Source of the DNA: Terrirubrum flagellatum
GTDB lineage: Bacteria; Pseudomonadota; Alphaproteobacteria; Rhizobiales; Beijerinckiaceae
Direction: 5' to 3'
Assembly (NCBI RefSeq): GCF_022059845.1
Contig: NZ_CP091853.1
Location: forward strand, 124,001-188,000
Length of the DNA: 64,000 nucleotides
The position numbers and the translations under genes are program-made. This document shows positions 38,590 to 46,996 of this stretch, piece by piece. The stretch's first letter is position 1. Each line of letters opens with the position of its first letter. The notes beneath the pieces are model-generated. The model was not told the origin of the DNA. It searched no databases and was given only the letters and a program-made list of their open reading frames with translations.

Positions 38590-40290
38590 TCAGGCTGACG
38601 GTCGGACCAAGGCGAGCGCCGGCGCGGCCGCAAGTTCACGTGCGCCGGACGCGGGTTCGTCCCGCTCGGTCTCGGAGGCTTCGCGCCCCGCGATCGTCAT
38701 GGCGATGTTGTAAACCATGATGAGCGCGCCGATGAGGAATAGCACGCCGCCGGTCGCCCTTATCAGATAGTAGGGGCGCATCGCCTCGACGGTTTCGATG
38801 AATGAATATTCTAGGAAGCCGAGCGAGTTGTAGGCGCGCCACATGAGCCCCTGCATGACGCCCGCGACCCACATCGACGAGATGTAGAGCACGATCCCGA
38901 GCGTCGAGACCCAGAAATGCCAGTCGACGAGCTTGAGCGAGTACAGGCGTTCGCGCTTCCACAGCCACGGAACCATGCAATAAATCGCGCCAAACGAAAC
39001 ATATGCGACCCATCCGAGCGCGCCCGAATGCACATGGCCGATTGTCCAATCCGTGTAGTGGCTGAGGCTGTTGACGACCTTGATCGACATCACCGGCCCC
39101 TCGAAAGTCGACATGCCGTAGAAGGCCAGCGACACGATCATCAGACGGAGCACAGGATCGGTCCGCAATTTGTCCCAGCCGCCTGACAGCGTCATCATGC
39201 CGTTGATCATGCCGCCCCAGGATGGCATCCAGAGCATGACCGAGAACGTCATGCCGAGCGTCTGCGCCCAGTCAGGCAGCGCGGTGTAATGCAAATGGTG
39301 TGGACCCGCCCAGATGTACATGAAGATGAGGGCCCAGAAGTGGATGATCGACAGGCGGTAAGAATAGACCGGCCGTTGCGCCCGCTTCGGGATGAAGTAG
39401 TACATGATCGCGAGGAAGCCCGCGGTGAGGAAGAACCCCACGGCGTTGTGCCCGTACCACCATTGCACGAGCGCATCCTGGACGCCTGCGAACACCGAAT
39501 AAGATTTCGAACTCGTCAACGAAACCGGCAGAGCCAGGTTGTTGACGATGTGAAGCATCGCGATGGTGACGATGAAGGCGAGATAGAACCAGTTCGCGAC
39601 AAAGATGTGGGGCTCCTTGCGCTTCCAGATCGTCGCGAGAAAAACCAGGAGATAAACGACCCAGACGATGGTCAGCCAGAGATCGGCGTACCATTCGGGT
39701 TCGGCGTATTCCTTCCCCTGAGTGACGCCGAGCAAATAACCCGTGCCGGCGATGACGATGAAGAAATTATATCCGAGCACGACGAACCAGGGAGCGAGTT
39801 CGCCGGCGAGGCGGGTGCGGCAGGTGCGCTGCACGACATAGAATGAAGTCGCGATCAGGACGTTGCCGCCGAAGGCGAAGATCACAGCCGAAGTATGAAG
39901 CGGACGAAGCCTGCCGAATGACGTGTATTCGAGCCCGAGATTGAGTTCTGGCGCCCAGAGCTGAAAGGCGATGATGCAGCCGACAAGGAAGCCGGCGACG
40001 CCCCAGCCGACGGCGGCGAGCGTCGCGAACTTGGTGGCGGCGTCGTTGTAGTTCGGCTTTCCCTCGATTTCCTGGGGAGGACGCGCGGCCGGCCGCGCAA
40101 CAAGCCGGTTGAACAGCGCAAAAGCCGCCGCAAGGCTTGCGAGCATCGCCAAGTACGCATGGAAGGCGAAGGCCGCGTCTTGCGCCTTCGCAGCGGCGAA
40201 GAGCGCAAGAACGAAGACGCCTGCGAGAAACGCGCCGACCGCGGCCTCCCCTTCCGTCATCGTTTTTTGCGACGTCAGTGATTGCTGCAT
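38590..40290 (-). CDS. ccoN: cbb3 cytochrome c oxidase catalytic subunit I
   Basis: 566 residues from ATG 40290, preceded by GAGG at 6 nt; an ATG 10 codons upstream is less likely. About 12 or more transmembrane helices. Heme and CuB ligands are visible: [39 protein letters not shown] and [12 protein letters not shown]. The enzyme reduces O2 at very low concentration and pumps protons. First gene of ccoNOQP. A FixK-type box (40357-40370) lies 67 bp upstream. Confidence 0.97.
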   Translation of the reverse strand: MQQSLTSQKTMTEGEAAVGAFLAGVFVLALFAAAKAQDAAFAFHAYLAMLASLAAAFALFNRLVARPAARPPQEIEGKPNYNDAATKFATLAAVGWGVAGFLVGCIIAFQLWAPELNLGLEYTSFGRLRPLHTSAVIFAFGGNVLIATSFYVVQRTCRTRLAGELAPWFVVLGYNFFIVIAGTGYLLGVTQGKEYAEPEWYADLWLTIVWVVYLLVFLATIWKRKEPHIFVANWFYLAFIVTIAMLHIVNNLALPVSLTSSKSYSVFAGVQDALVQWWYGHNAVGFFLTAGFLAIMYYFIPKRAQRPVYSYRLSIIHFWALIFMYIWAGPHHLHYTALPDWAQTLGMTFSVMLWMPSWGGMINGMMTLSGGWDKLRTDPVLRLMIVSLAFYGMSTFEGPVMSIKVVNSLSHYTDWTIGHVHSGALGWVAYVSFGAIYCMVPWLWKRERLYSLKLVDWHFWVSTLGIVLYISSMWVAGVMQGLMWRAYNSLGFLEYSFIETVEAMRPYYLIRATGGVLFLIGALIMVYNIAMTIAGREASETERDEPASGARELAAAPALALVRPSA

Positions 40291-40356
40291 AAAAAACCTC
40301 GGCTGCCGCGGGCGCGCCATCGCGCTTCATGCATGCCCTGCTTCGCCAATGCGGCC

Positions 40357-40370
40357 TTGATTTAGGTCAA
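40357..40370. promoter_or_regulatory. FNR/FixK box upstream of ccoN
   Basis: TTGATTTAGGTCAA: half-sites TTGAT and GTCAA with a 4-nt spacer. It ends 67 bp before the ccoN ATG, as expected for a class II activator site. Confidence 0.85.
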
Positions 40371-40446
40371 GCCCCACTGTTTTGACGCCACAAATGTCTC
40401 GACGAGCGCGACGCCAACGCTGCGGAAGGGCGGCGACGGTTCCGAT

Positions 40447-40460
40447 CTGATCTGCGTCAA
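40447..40460. promoter_or_regulatory. FNR/FixK-type box upstream of the divergent small gene
   Basis: CTGATCTGCGTCAA differs by one base from the accepted TTGAT/GTCAA form. It ends 46 bp before the ATG at 40507 and is separate from the ccoN box 77 bp away. Confidence 0.55.
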
Positions 40461-40506
40461 ACCTTTGCGGCGGCATACGAGCTTTACTTGATTGAGGGAG
40501 TTGTCC

Positions 40507-40902
40507 ATGCCCAGATCGCATTCGCCCCTGCGCAAGATCACGCTTCATCTCGCGCGTACGAAAGACCATCCAGATGGATCTGACGCGCATGGATACATTC
40601 TGGTCGCGCCCTTGACGGATGAAGGGCGGATCGATGCGACGCAGTGGCGCGACAATCCGGCGGCGTGCGGCGTCACGCGGTTCTGGGGCGGCGAGGAATT
40701 GCGCCATGGCCGGTTGGCGCATCGGCCGGGCGGCGTAAACGGCGCAACCTGGACTTTCGATTATGACGCCAGCACGCTTGCAGATGATGAAGCCGGTTTT
40801 CGTCTCGGGGACCATCGCCTGACGCCGGGGGAATATCTCTCGATCCGAAGCCCCGACGGAGACCTGCGCACCTTCAAGGTGGCGAAGGTCGAGGCCGTCT
40901 GA
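40507..40902 (+). CDS. Hypothetical protein divergent from ccoN, FixK-boxed
   Basis: 131 residues from ATG 40507, with GGGAG 6-7 nt upstream. It is small, soluble, His/Asp/Gly-rich and beta-rich (KITLHLARTKDHPDGSDAHG, then GYILVAPLTDEGRIDATQWR, then GDHRLTPGEYLSIRSPDGDL). I see no signal peptide, membrane helix or metal-binding CxxC. I do not recognise the family. It is divergent from the oxidase operon, has its own FNR-like box and precedes the FixL-like kinase gene on the same strand. A role in cbb3 function or signalling is inferred from position only. Confidence 0.7.
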   Translation: MPRSHSPLRKITLHLARTKDHPDGSDAHGYILVAPLTDEGRIDATQWRDNPAACGVTRFWGGEELRHGRLAHRPGGVNGATWTFDYDASTLADDEAGFRLGDHRLTPGEYLSIRSPDGDLRTFKVAKVEAV

Positions 40903-41036
40903 CGCAGTCGACGCCGGCAACTGCTTCGCGCCGTCGCCGCCGGACTCTTGCGCGCGAACGCTCGGCTTCATAATGTCCGGAAGCGCTTCAGGGGCGCGAA
41001 GTTTTCCCCGCGCGAAACCGGTCCGGCCTGACGCAG

Positions 41037-42968
41037 ATGTCCCGTTCTCCCGATGGCGGCGAAACAGCTCTCCGAACGGGCGGCGTCGCGACCTTTGAAT
41101 TCGAATTCGGCGGAGGCTCGGCGGTGTGGAGCGGTGACGCTTCCGCGCTGTTCGACGGCGCGGAGCCTCCGTATGACGTCGGCGCCTTGCTTGCGCTTCT
41201 CGGCGCGGAAGAGCGTGAGGCGCTGGCGAAGACGCTTGGCGGCGTCGCCAGGGGGGAGCGGAGTTTCGGTTTCATCCATTGCGCGCCTCGGCCGGGTCAC
41301 GCGGCGCGGTGGACGCTTTTTCGTGGCAAGGCGATCGAAGGCGCGGACGGTCATGTCGCGCGACTCGTAGGAGCCGCAATCGACGTCACAGAGCAGAGGA
41401 AGGAGCTTGCCCAGGCTCGCAGCCATCTCGAAGACCGCTCGCGTCGTTTGGAAACCATGGTCGATTCGGCGGTGAGCGCCATACTGACAATCGACAACGC
41501 CGGCCGCATCCAGGCGGCGAACAAGGCCACGATCAGTCTCTTTGGCTACAGTCTGGAGGAGATGATCGGCCGCAACGTGCGCATGTTGATGCCGGAGCGC
41601 TATGCGGTCGATCACGATCAGTACATCAAGAATTATGTCGACACCGGGCGCAAAAAGATCATCGGCATAGGTCGTGAAGTGACTGGCCAGCGCAAGGACG
41701 CGTCGACCTTCGCCATGCATCTTGCGGTCAGCGAATTCGAAGACAATGGGCGGCGTTATTTCACCGGCATCATCACCGATCTGACCGCGCGCGACGCAGC
41801 GGAGAAAGCAATCCGCGATTCGCAGCTCCGTCTCGCCGAGGCGCAGAAGATGGACGCGATCGGTCAACTTACGGGCGGCGTCGCGCATGACTTCAACAAT
41901 CTCCTCACAGTCATCTCAGGTAATCTCGAGCTGCTCGACATGCGACTCGATGATGAGAGGGCGCGCGACCTGGTGCGACGCGCTGATGAGGCGGCGCGCA
42001 TGGGCGCGAGACTGACGGAGCGGCTGCTCACATTCAGCCGCCGGCGCAAGCTCCAACCCTCAGTTCTTGATCTGAACGAGGTCGCGCTTGGCATGCTAGA
42101 ACTGCTTCGCCGTTCGCTGGGCGAGACAGTTCGCGTCGATGCCAATCTGGCGCCGGATCTCTGGAATGTGAAAGTCGACCCAAGCGAGATTGAGAACGCG
42201 ATCCTCAATCTCTGCATCAATGGTCGCGACGCCATGCCGGACGGCGGACGCATCCTGATAGAGACGAACAATGTCAGGCTCGACGACGTCGACATTGCTG
42301 ATTTCGGCGGACTGCCGGTCGGAGATTACGTCAAGCTCGCAGTGTCCGACACGGGCTCAGGCATGTCGCCCGAGGTGGTCGCCCGCGCCTTCGAACCGTT
42401 CTTCACCACAAAGGAAACAGGTCGCGGCACTGGCCTCGGGCTCAGCACCATTTACGGATTCGTCAAGCAGTCCGGCGGCGACGCCCGCATCTACAGCGAG
42501 GTCGGCAAAGGCACGACCGCGAATCTCTACCTTCCGCGCGCGACGGGCGAGATCGAGGCGCGAGCGCCGTCCGCGAATATCGCGGAGAGCACGCCGCCGG
42601 AAGCGGAGCGCATCCTTGTCGTCGAGGACAATCCGCAGGTGCGCGAGCTGACGATCAGGCGGCTCGAGATTCTCGGCTATGAGACGCTCGTCGCCGAAAA
42701 TGGGCCGGACGCCATCTCTCTACTGGAGGCAGCGAAAGTCGATCTGGTGTTCTCGGACGTGGTGATGCCCGCTGGCATGTCCGGTTTCGACGTTGCAGGG
42801 TGGGTACACAAGAACCGCCCCGAAATTCGCGTCCTTTTGACGTCGGGCTTTGCGCCCGAGATCGCGTCGGCCGGCGCGGAGACGGCGTTCGCGGGCGCGT
42901 TGCTGCGAAAACCTTACACGCAGACCGACCTGGCGCGAGCAGTGCGGAAGGCGCTTCGCGAGCGCTGA
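41037..42968 (+). CDS. hfixL: Hybrid FixL-type heme-PAS sensor histidine kinase with receiver domain (hFixL-like)
   Basis: 643 residues, no membrane segment. An N-terminal PAS-like domain (about 15-120) is followed by a FixL-type PAS (about 138-255). In this second PAS, His193 (in VDHDQY) and Arg213 (in IGREVTGQRKD) are 20 residues apart, as are the heme ligand His200 and O2-contact Arg220 of Bradyrhizobium FixL. HisKA follows with His284 (GGVAHDFNNLL), then HATPase (N-box NLCINGRDAMPDGG; G-box DTGSGM; TGLGLS) and a C-terminal receiver (VVEDN; phosphoacceptor in VFSDVVMP). It probably autophosphorylates when O2 leaves the heme. It is convergent with the OmpR-type regulator, and next to fixK, as in the hFixL-FxkR-FixK system of Rhizobium etli. 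Heme binding is inferred from residues. Confidence 0.88.
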   Translation: MSRSPDGGETALRTGGVATFEFEFGGGSAVWSGDASALFDGAEPPYDVGALLALLGAEEREALAKTLGGVARGERSFGFIHCAPRPGHAARWTLFRGKAIEGADGHVARLVGAAIDVTEQRKELAQARSHLEDRSRRLETMVDSAVSAILTIDNAGRIQAANKATISLFGYSLEEMIGRNVRMLMPERYAVDHDQYIKNYVDTGRKKIIGIGREVTGQRKDASTFAMHLAVSEFEDNGRRYFTGIITDLTARDAAEKAIRDSQLRLAEAQKMDAIGQLTGGVAHDFNNLLTVISGNLELLDMRLDDERARDLVRRADEAARMGARLTERLLTFSRRRKLQPSVLDLNEVALGMLELLRRSLGETVRVDANLAPDLWNVKVDPSEIENAILNLCINGRDAMPDGGRILIETNNVRLDDVDIADFGGLPVGDYVKLAVSDTGSGMSPEVVARAFEPFFTTKETGRGTGLGLSTIYGFVKQSGGDARIYSEVGKGTTANLYLPRATGEIEARAPSANIAESTPPEAERILVVEDNPQVRELTIRRLEILGYETLVAENGPDAISLLEAAKVDLVFSDVVMPAGMSGFDVAGWVHKNRPEIRVLLTSGFAPEIASAGAETAFAGALLRKPYTQTDLARAVRKALRER

Positions 42969-42981
42969 GACTTTAAGATTG

Positions 42982-43710
42982 CTAGAGGGAGCTGACCTGC
43001 GCCGCAAAGGCGTAACCAACGCCACGCACCGTCTTGATGAAGCGCGGCTCTTCGACATTTGCTTCGATTTTCTTGCGCACCCGCCCCACGAGCGTGTCGA
43101 TCGAACGGTCCAGCGGCGACCAGTCATGCCCCTTCAAAATGTCCATCATGCTGTCGCGGGACAGTACTCGTCCCGGACGTTCAAGGAACATGATCAGCAT
43201 GTTGAACTCGGCGGTCGTCAAGGGGATGACTTGGCCAGCCGGATTCTTGAGTTCGCGGCGAGACGGAACCAAAATGAAACCATCAAATCCGAAACCACGC
43301 TCCGCAACGACGGCTTCAGCCGGATTCAGCGGCGGTCCGCTCTGGGGTGAGCGGCGCAAGACGGCGCGGACTCGCGCCAGCACCTCACGCAGATGAAAGG
43401 GTTTGGCGATGTAGTCGTCCGCGCCTACCTCCAGTCCGACCACGCGATCCACCGGATCGTCTTTTCCGGTGATCATAATGATCGGGATGGTCCGCGTCGC
43501 GCGCACTTCGCGAGCAAGCGACAAGCCATCCTCGCCGCCGAGCTTCAAATCCAGGGTGATGAGCGCAACCGGCCCCTGATCGATAATTCTCCGCATCGTC
43601 ACGCCGTCGGCGGCTTCAAGCACTTCGTAGCCTTCAAGCTCAAAACACCGCTGTAGCAGCGTCCGCACTTCGGGGTCGTCATCGACTACGAGAATTCGCA
43701 CGGGCGTCAT
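42982..43710 (-). CDS. fxkR: OmpR/PhoB-family response regulator, FxkR-like
   Basis: 242 residues. Receiver: acidic pocket VVDDD (10-12), phosphoacceptor Asp54 (LITLDLKLGGEDG), Thr in MITGKDD and Lys in AKPFHLRE. The winged-helix DNA-binding domain (about 150-235) includes LTTAEFNMLIMFLERPGRVL, and the wing ends IKTVRGVGYAF. It lies between the hybrid FixL-like kinase (convergent, 13 nt apart) and fixK (divergent). In Rhizobium etli an OmpR-family protein, FxkR, links hybrid FixL to fixK transcription, and the same three-gene neighbourhood is seen here. The name is by context and domain type; other OmpR regulators look similar. Confidence 0.8.
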   Translation of the reverse strand: MTPVRILVVDDDPEVRTLLQRCFELEGYEVLEAADGVTMRRIIDQGPVALITLDLKLGGEDGLSLAREVRATRTIPIIMITGKDDPVDRVVGLEVGADDYIAKPFHLREVLARVRAVLRRSPQSGPPLNPAEAVVAERGFGFDGFILVPSRRELKNPAGQVIPLTTAEFNMLIMFLERPGRVLSRDSMMDILKGHDWSPLDRSIDTLVGRVRKKIEANVEEPRFIKTVRGVGYAFAAQVSSL

Positions 43711-43767
43711 GGCGTTCGAAATGGAACCCTCGGGCGAGGCCCGTCAAATCGGGCCTCGATCGCTTCT

Positions 43768-43793
43768 GTCACACTCTATTACAATTGATTACC
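43768..43793. promoter_or_regulatory. Candidate K-box (FxkR site) between fxkR and fixK
   Basis: Three hexamers in direct repeat with 4-nt spacers: GTCACA (43768-43773), ATTACA (43778-43783) and ATTACC (43788-43793). The reported FxkR K-box, as I recall it, is GTTACA-N4-GTTACA. The array lies 78 bp before the fixK ATG and 57 bp from the fxkR start. Ten-base periodic direct repeats are typical of OmpR-family sites. Confidence 0.6.
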
Positions 43794-43871
43794 AAGGCGG
43801 CAAGCCGCTGACGCCGGCGCCTGTTCCCTTTGGCGCATCGCCAACCGCCTCGAACGTCAGCGGAGAGTCAA

Positions 43872-44633
43872 ATGCTCACGTATGTCGCCGCAAGCCAGCC
43901 CCGCTTCGCCCCGCCGGCCGCTATCCGGATGGCTCCCCCTCTCGACGGAGCCCGCGAGCGTGGGCCCGATCCGCAACGTCAGCCGAAATGCCGCTCGGGT
44001 GCTACGATCGCGACCTATCAGGCCGATCAGGAAGTGATCGGCGAAGGCGAACTCGCGAAGAATTACTATCAGGTCATTGATGGCCTCTTCCGTTCCGTCA
44101 AATTCACTCGCGACGGTCGGCGTCAAGTCCTCGCCTTCTATGGCCCCGGCGACATGTTCGGCCTCGCTCCCGGCGCGACCCACGAAATTACCGTCGAAGC
44201 CGTCAAGGTCGGCAAGCTCGCCATCTACGGCCGCGGCGGCGTTGGCGCAGCGGGCTTGTCCGATGCGCGCCTGGCGATGGCCCTCTTCAAAGGCGCCGCC
44301 GAAGCTCTTGCACGAACCACAGATCACATGACGATGATCGGACGCTCCTCAGCTGTGGAGCGGTTCGCCTGGTTCCTCGTCGACGCCGCTGAGCGATTCG
44401 GCGAACATCGCAACGGTGTGATCCAGTGTCTGTTGGCGATGAGCCGTCGCGATATAGCGGACTATCTCGGCCTCACCATTGAAACGATCAGTCGAGTATT
44501 GGCGAACCTCAAACAAGCGGGAATCGTGGCGCTCAGGACCGCGCGCGAAATCGAAATCCGCAAGCCCGATCTTCTCAGACGATTGGCGGCGGCCGATCGC
44601 GATGACGGCGTCGTAGCGTCGCTGCTTGCCTGA
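43872..44633 (+). CDS. fixK: FixK-type Crp/Fnr family transcriptional activator
   Basis: 253 residues from ATG 43872, preceded by GGAG at 6-7 nt. A cyclic-nucleotide-binding-like domain (GDMFGLAPGATHEITVEAVK) and a C-terminal helix-turn-helix (MSRRDIADYLGLTIETISRV) with the E-x-x-S-R motif are present. The N-terminal Cys cluster of FNR/FnrL is missing, so it is a FixK that does not sense O2 through an Fe-S cluster. Its activity is instead set by transcription from the hFixL-FxkR system. Expected targets are the TTGAN-type boxes at ccoN, fixG, usp and the hypothetical genes around. The N-terminal about 45 residues are Pro/Arg-rich and unusually long. Confidence 0.88.
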   Translation: MLTYVAASQPRFAPPAAIRMAPPLDGARERGPDPQRQPKCRSGATIATYQADQEVIGEGELAKNYYQVIDGLFRSVKFTRDGRRQVLAFYGPGDMFGLAPGATHEITVEAVKVGKLAIYGRGGVGAAGLSDARLAMALFKGAAEALARTTDHMTMIGRSSAVERFAWFLVDAAERFGEHRNGVIQCLLAMSRRDIADYLGLTIETISRVLANLKQAGIVALRTAREIEIRKPDLLRRLAAADRDDGVVASLLA

Positions 44634-44650
44634 TCCGCAATGGCTTTGAC

Positions 44651-44664
44651 TTGACGGCGATCAA
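44651..44664. promoter_or_regulatory. FNR/FixK-type box downstream of fixK
   Basis: TTGACGGCGATCAA: TTGAC and ATCAA half-sites with a 4-nt spacer. It lies between fixK and the next plus-strand gene, 105 bp before the ATG at 44770. Confidence 0.65.
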
Positions 44665-44769
44665 CGCCGATCGCTCGACGGCAGCTCAGAATTGTTCATC
44701 GCAGATGGAAACTTCGAGCACTCAGCCGATGAACCGGCTTATCGGGCTCCCGAATTGAGGTTCGCCACA

Positions 44770-45267
44770 ATGAGCTCGCCGGCCGTCGCCCCCTCCGCCG
44801 GAGCGCCCTCCAAAAAGCCGAAGCCGGCGCGATCCAGGCGCCAATCGACGGCGCGTTGGGTCGTGATCGCCAGCTTTGTCGACGCCAATGGACTGTCGAT
44901 GTCTCTCCAAGAGCTCGCTTTGCGCGGGTACGAAGCGAACCGCCTTTGCCTTGTCGCGGAGGAGAAGACAGTCAACGCCCTGCACGATCTCGACCCTTCC
45001 AGCCCGATCAATCCGCTTGTGAGACGCGTCTCGTCGGTGAGTCTGGAAGACGGCTTTGCGGCGTGCGCGACGTCGGGCCGATTCGATTCGTCCCGGAGAA
45101 AAAATTGGCCGGGCGTGCAATTGCTCTATGGTCTGGGAGAGCGCGTCGAGTCGGGATCGATTCTGTTGCTGGTTCAGGTATCTGACGCGGCGGATATTGT
45201 TGGCGTCACGCGCACGCTTCTTAATCGCAGCTCGCACCACGTTCAGACTCGCGAAATCGGAGCGTGA
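44770..45267 (+). CDS. Hypothetical protein downstream of fixK, FixK-boxed
   Basis: 165 residues from ATG 44770, preceded by TGAGG at 9 nt; an upstream in-frame start at 44692 is less likely. A basic, Pro/Ser-rich N-terminal tail (about 30 residues) precedes a soluble alpha/beta domain with VVIASFVDANGLSMSLQELA, GYEANRLCLVAEEKTVNALH and GSILLLVQVSDAADIVGVTR. The layout resembles small stress-type proteins with a flavour of GlsB/Gsp or ACT-like folds, but I cannot place it. The FixK-type box upstream suggests low-oxygen expression. Confidence 0.65.
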   Translation: MSSPAVAPSAGAPSKKPKPARSRRQSTARWVVIASFVDANGLSMSLQELALRGYEANRLCLVAEEKTVNALHDLDPSSPINPLVRRVSSVSLEDGFAACATSGRFDSSRRKNWPGVQLLYGLGERVESGSILLLVQVSDAADIVGVTRTLLNRSSHHVQTREIGA

Positions 45268-45464
45268 ACCGCCAATATCTCAGCGGCACCTCAAAATGAG
45301 CTGGGCTCAGAAGAATATCGCAGAGAAAGCGTTCCCGCGCGATGCGGCCAAGCGCGGCGAACTCGCATCACTGTTCGAATTGATGTAGGGCAAATCATGA
45401 TAGCGTTGCACGCGAAGAGATGATCTCTCCGATCGAGATGCAGCGCGCTGAAGGCGTCGACAAA

Positions 45465-45929
45465 TCAACGATCCTGTCGTTTGGCAGATTTGCGACGAGT
45501 TCCGTCGTTGTGTCGTGGACCGAACTCGACGCGTCCGAGCCATTCTCTCTTTGCATTCCGGAGCTCGCGCAAAGCGCTCGCGTTCGGGCAGAACTTCCGC
45601 GAATTCGCGACGAAAGTCCCCTTCGCAAGCTCCTTCATGCAACGCTTTGACTGCTCGCACATCGCGCAGTTGCGATGAATTTCAACTTTCCAACCCGAGC
45701 TCATCCGATCAAAGTCCGATGATACGAGAGAAAATGCGTCAAATGCAAATTGAAGCTGATCTTGCTGACCCGGGGGACGCTGCACGGCTGCAAGGAGTTC
45801 GTGACAATTGAGACCAATGTCGGACGCGAGCCGCGAAACATCCTCGCGCGACATATGCTTGAGTTCGGCACCTTTTGCGCCCCAGTCGCGAATGCTTTCT
45901 ATGATCCGCATTTCCGATCTCGGCGTCAT
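45465..45929 (-). CDS. Cys-motif protein, DUF6455-like, FixK-boxed
   Basis: 154 residues. The C-terminal half has C88-x2-C91-x5-C97-x16-C114 in RNCAMCEQSKRCMKE and KFCPNASALREL. This four-Cys arrangement ending in CPNA is what I associate with the DUF6455 family and looks like a metal or Fe-S site. The N-terminal half is helical (DVSRLASDIGLNCHELLAAV). An FNR/FixK-type box (45969-45982) ends 40 bp before the ATG, a typical activating distance. Function unknown; the family is frequent near denitrification and microaerobic genes in alphaproteobacteria, which fits here. Confidence 0.75.
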   Translation of the reverse strand: MTPRSEMRIIESIRDWGAKGAELKHMSREDVSRLASDIGLNCHELLAAVQRPPGQQDQLQFAFDAFSLVSSDFDRMSSGWKVEIHRNCAMCEQSKRCMKELAKGTFVANSRKFCPNASALRELRNAKREWLGRVEFGPRHNDGTRRKSAKRQDR

Positions 45930-45968
45930 TGAATGCAGCTCACTTTGATGTCGTTGCGATGGAACGCC

Positions 45969-45982
45969 TTGACGTGGATCAA
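45969..45982. promoter_or_regulatory. FNR/FixK-type box upstream of DUF6455-like gene
   Basis: TTGACGTGGATCAA: TTGAC and ATCAA half-sites with a 4-nt spacer, 40 bp before the minus-strand ATG at 45929. Confidence 0.75.
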
Positions 45983-46484
45983 TAAGTCCTCGCCTAGGCG
46001 CTCAATCGCGGCAATGAAAGAATAGTCGATATTCATAAGGTCCAGGCCGGAGACGTTTCGCAATAATCTCGAATTTCATCTCGCCCGGCACTTTACTCGT
46101 ATCTCGATTCGGCAGCGCCCCAGTCGGCTCCGAAGCGATCGAACTGAAACCGAATTCGCCCAGTATCGGAACGAGCCTCCTAAAGTGCGCCTTTGGATCT
46201 GGCATGCCGGCCACTGCAATGTCGGCTTTCGAGAACAATATTATGCTAACTACCGGTTGCTTGGATCAGGTGCGGCGGTTTTGGGCCTACGAGCGGCCGG
46301 GAAGGGTCCATAACCGGCCGTTCGAGACGTTTCTCCAGAGCGGACGCTTGCGCTACCGAAAATCCGATCCGTTACTGACGCTGGCAAAGATACCACTAAA
46401 AATAGGCATCGGCCGCGTGTCACCGCTCCCTTTTGCGGCCATCGCTTTCGCCTTGAGAGCAGGAGCTTTGCAAGCTTGTGGGGG
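45983..46484. other. About 500 bp with no gene I can support
   Basis: A 78-codon minus-strand ORF (46002-46238) and a 111-codon plus-strand ORF (46204-46539) exist but lack recognisable motifs and good ribosome sites. The second also overlaps the DUF4189 gene. Composition is slightly less GC-rich than around it. Confidence 0.5.
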
Positions 46485-46967
46485 CTACGTGCAGACCCAT
46501 TCGCGGATCTTGCATTCCTTCGCGTCGCCTCCGCAGTAACTTAACGCTTTCTCCTCCGCCTCCCGACGAGTTTTGGCCGAGGCAGCGCCCCAGAACGGCG
46601 CCTTGCGGGCGCTCGCCCGGCCGACCGACAGGACCGCGCAATGCTCGTAAGGAAAACCGCTGCGGTCATCGTCGTCCCAATGGCGATGATTTCGGAACAG
46701 GGTCACGATGCGGCACGACTGACCGCCGGCTTTTTCGCAATACTTAAGCGCATTGTCGCGTGCTTCGTCAGGCTTGTCGGCGCCCCAGAAGAAGCCATGC
46801 TCGCCTTTCTCGACAGAATAGGCGACGGCGCCCCAAATGCCTTTAAGGTCAACGCTTTTTGCAGGGACAGGAGATTGCCGCGCACGAGGCGACAGCAGAT
46901 CAGCCGCTCCGGCTGAAAAAGCGAGGCATTGCCAGGCTGCGAGAAGGACAATGAAGCGTCGTCGCAT
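46485..46967 (-). CDS. Secreted DUF4189-family protein
   Basis: 160 residues from ATG 46967, with GGAGAG about 8 nt upstream. A Sec signal (RFIVLLAAWQCLAFSAGAA) is followed by two DUF4189-like halves: WGAVAYSVEKGEHGFFWG then ALKYCEKAGGQSCRIV, and PFWGAASAKTRREAEEKALS then YCGGDAKECKI. Paired Cys probably form disulfides. Family members are periplasmic or exported and of unknown role. It is the last gene of a likely four-gene surface operon starting with the trimeric autotransporter, 29 nt after the previous stop. Confidence 0.8.
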   Translation of the reverse strand: MRRRFIVLLAAWQCLAFSAGAADLLSPRARQSPVPAKSVDLKGIWGAVAYSVEKGEHGFFWGADKPDEARDNALKYCEKAGGQSCRIVTLFRNHRHWDDDDRSGFPYEHCAVLSVGRASARKAPFWGAASAKTRREAEEKALSYCGGDAKECKIREWVCT

Positions 46968-46996
46968 ATGATTGCTCTCCGAGATCCTCGCTTTGT

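Noticed and set aside
45298-45387. 30-codon ORF (MSWAQKNIAEKAF...)
   Set aside because: It has a plausible helical sequence but no Shine-Dalgarno or context support.
46002-46539. Small ORFs 46002-46238 (minus) and 46204-46539 (plus)
   Set aside because: No recognisable domain, poor ribosome sites; the second overlaps the start of a better-supported gene.
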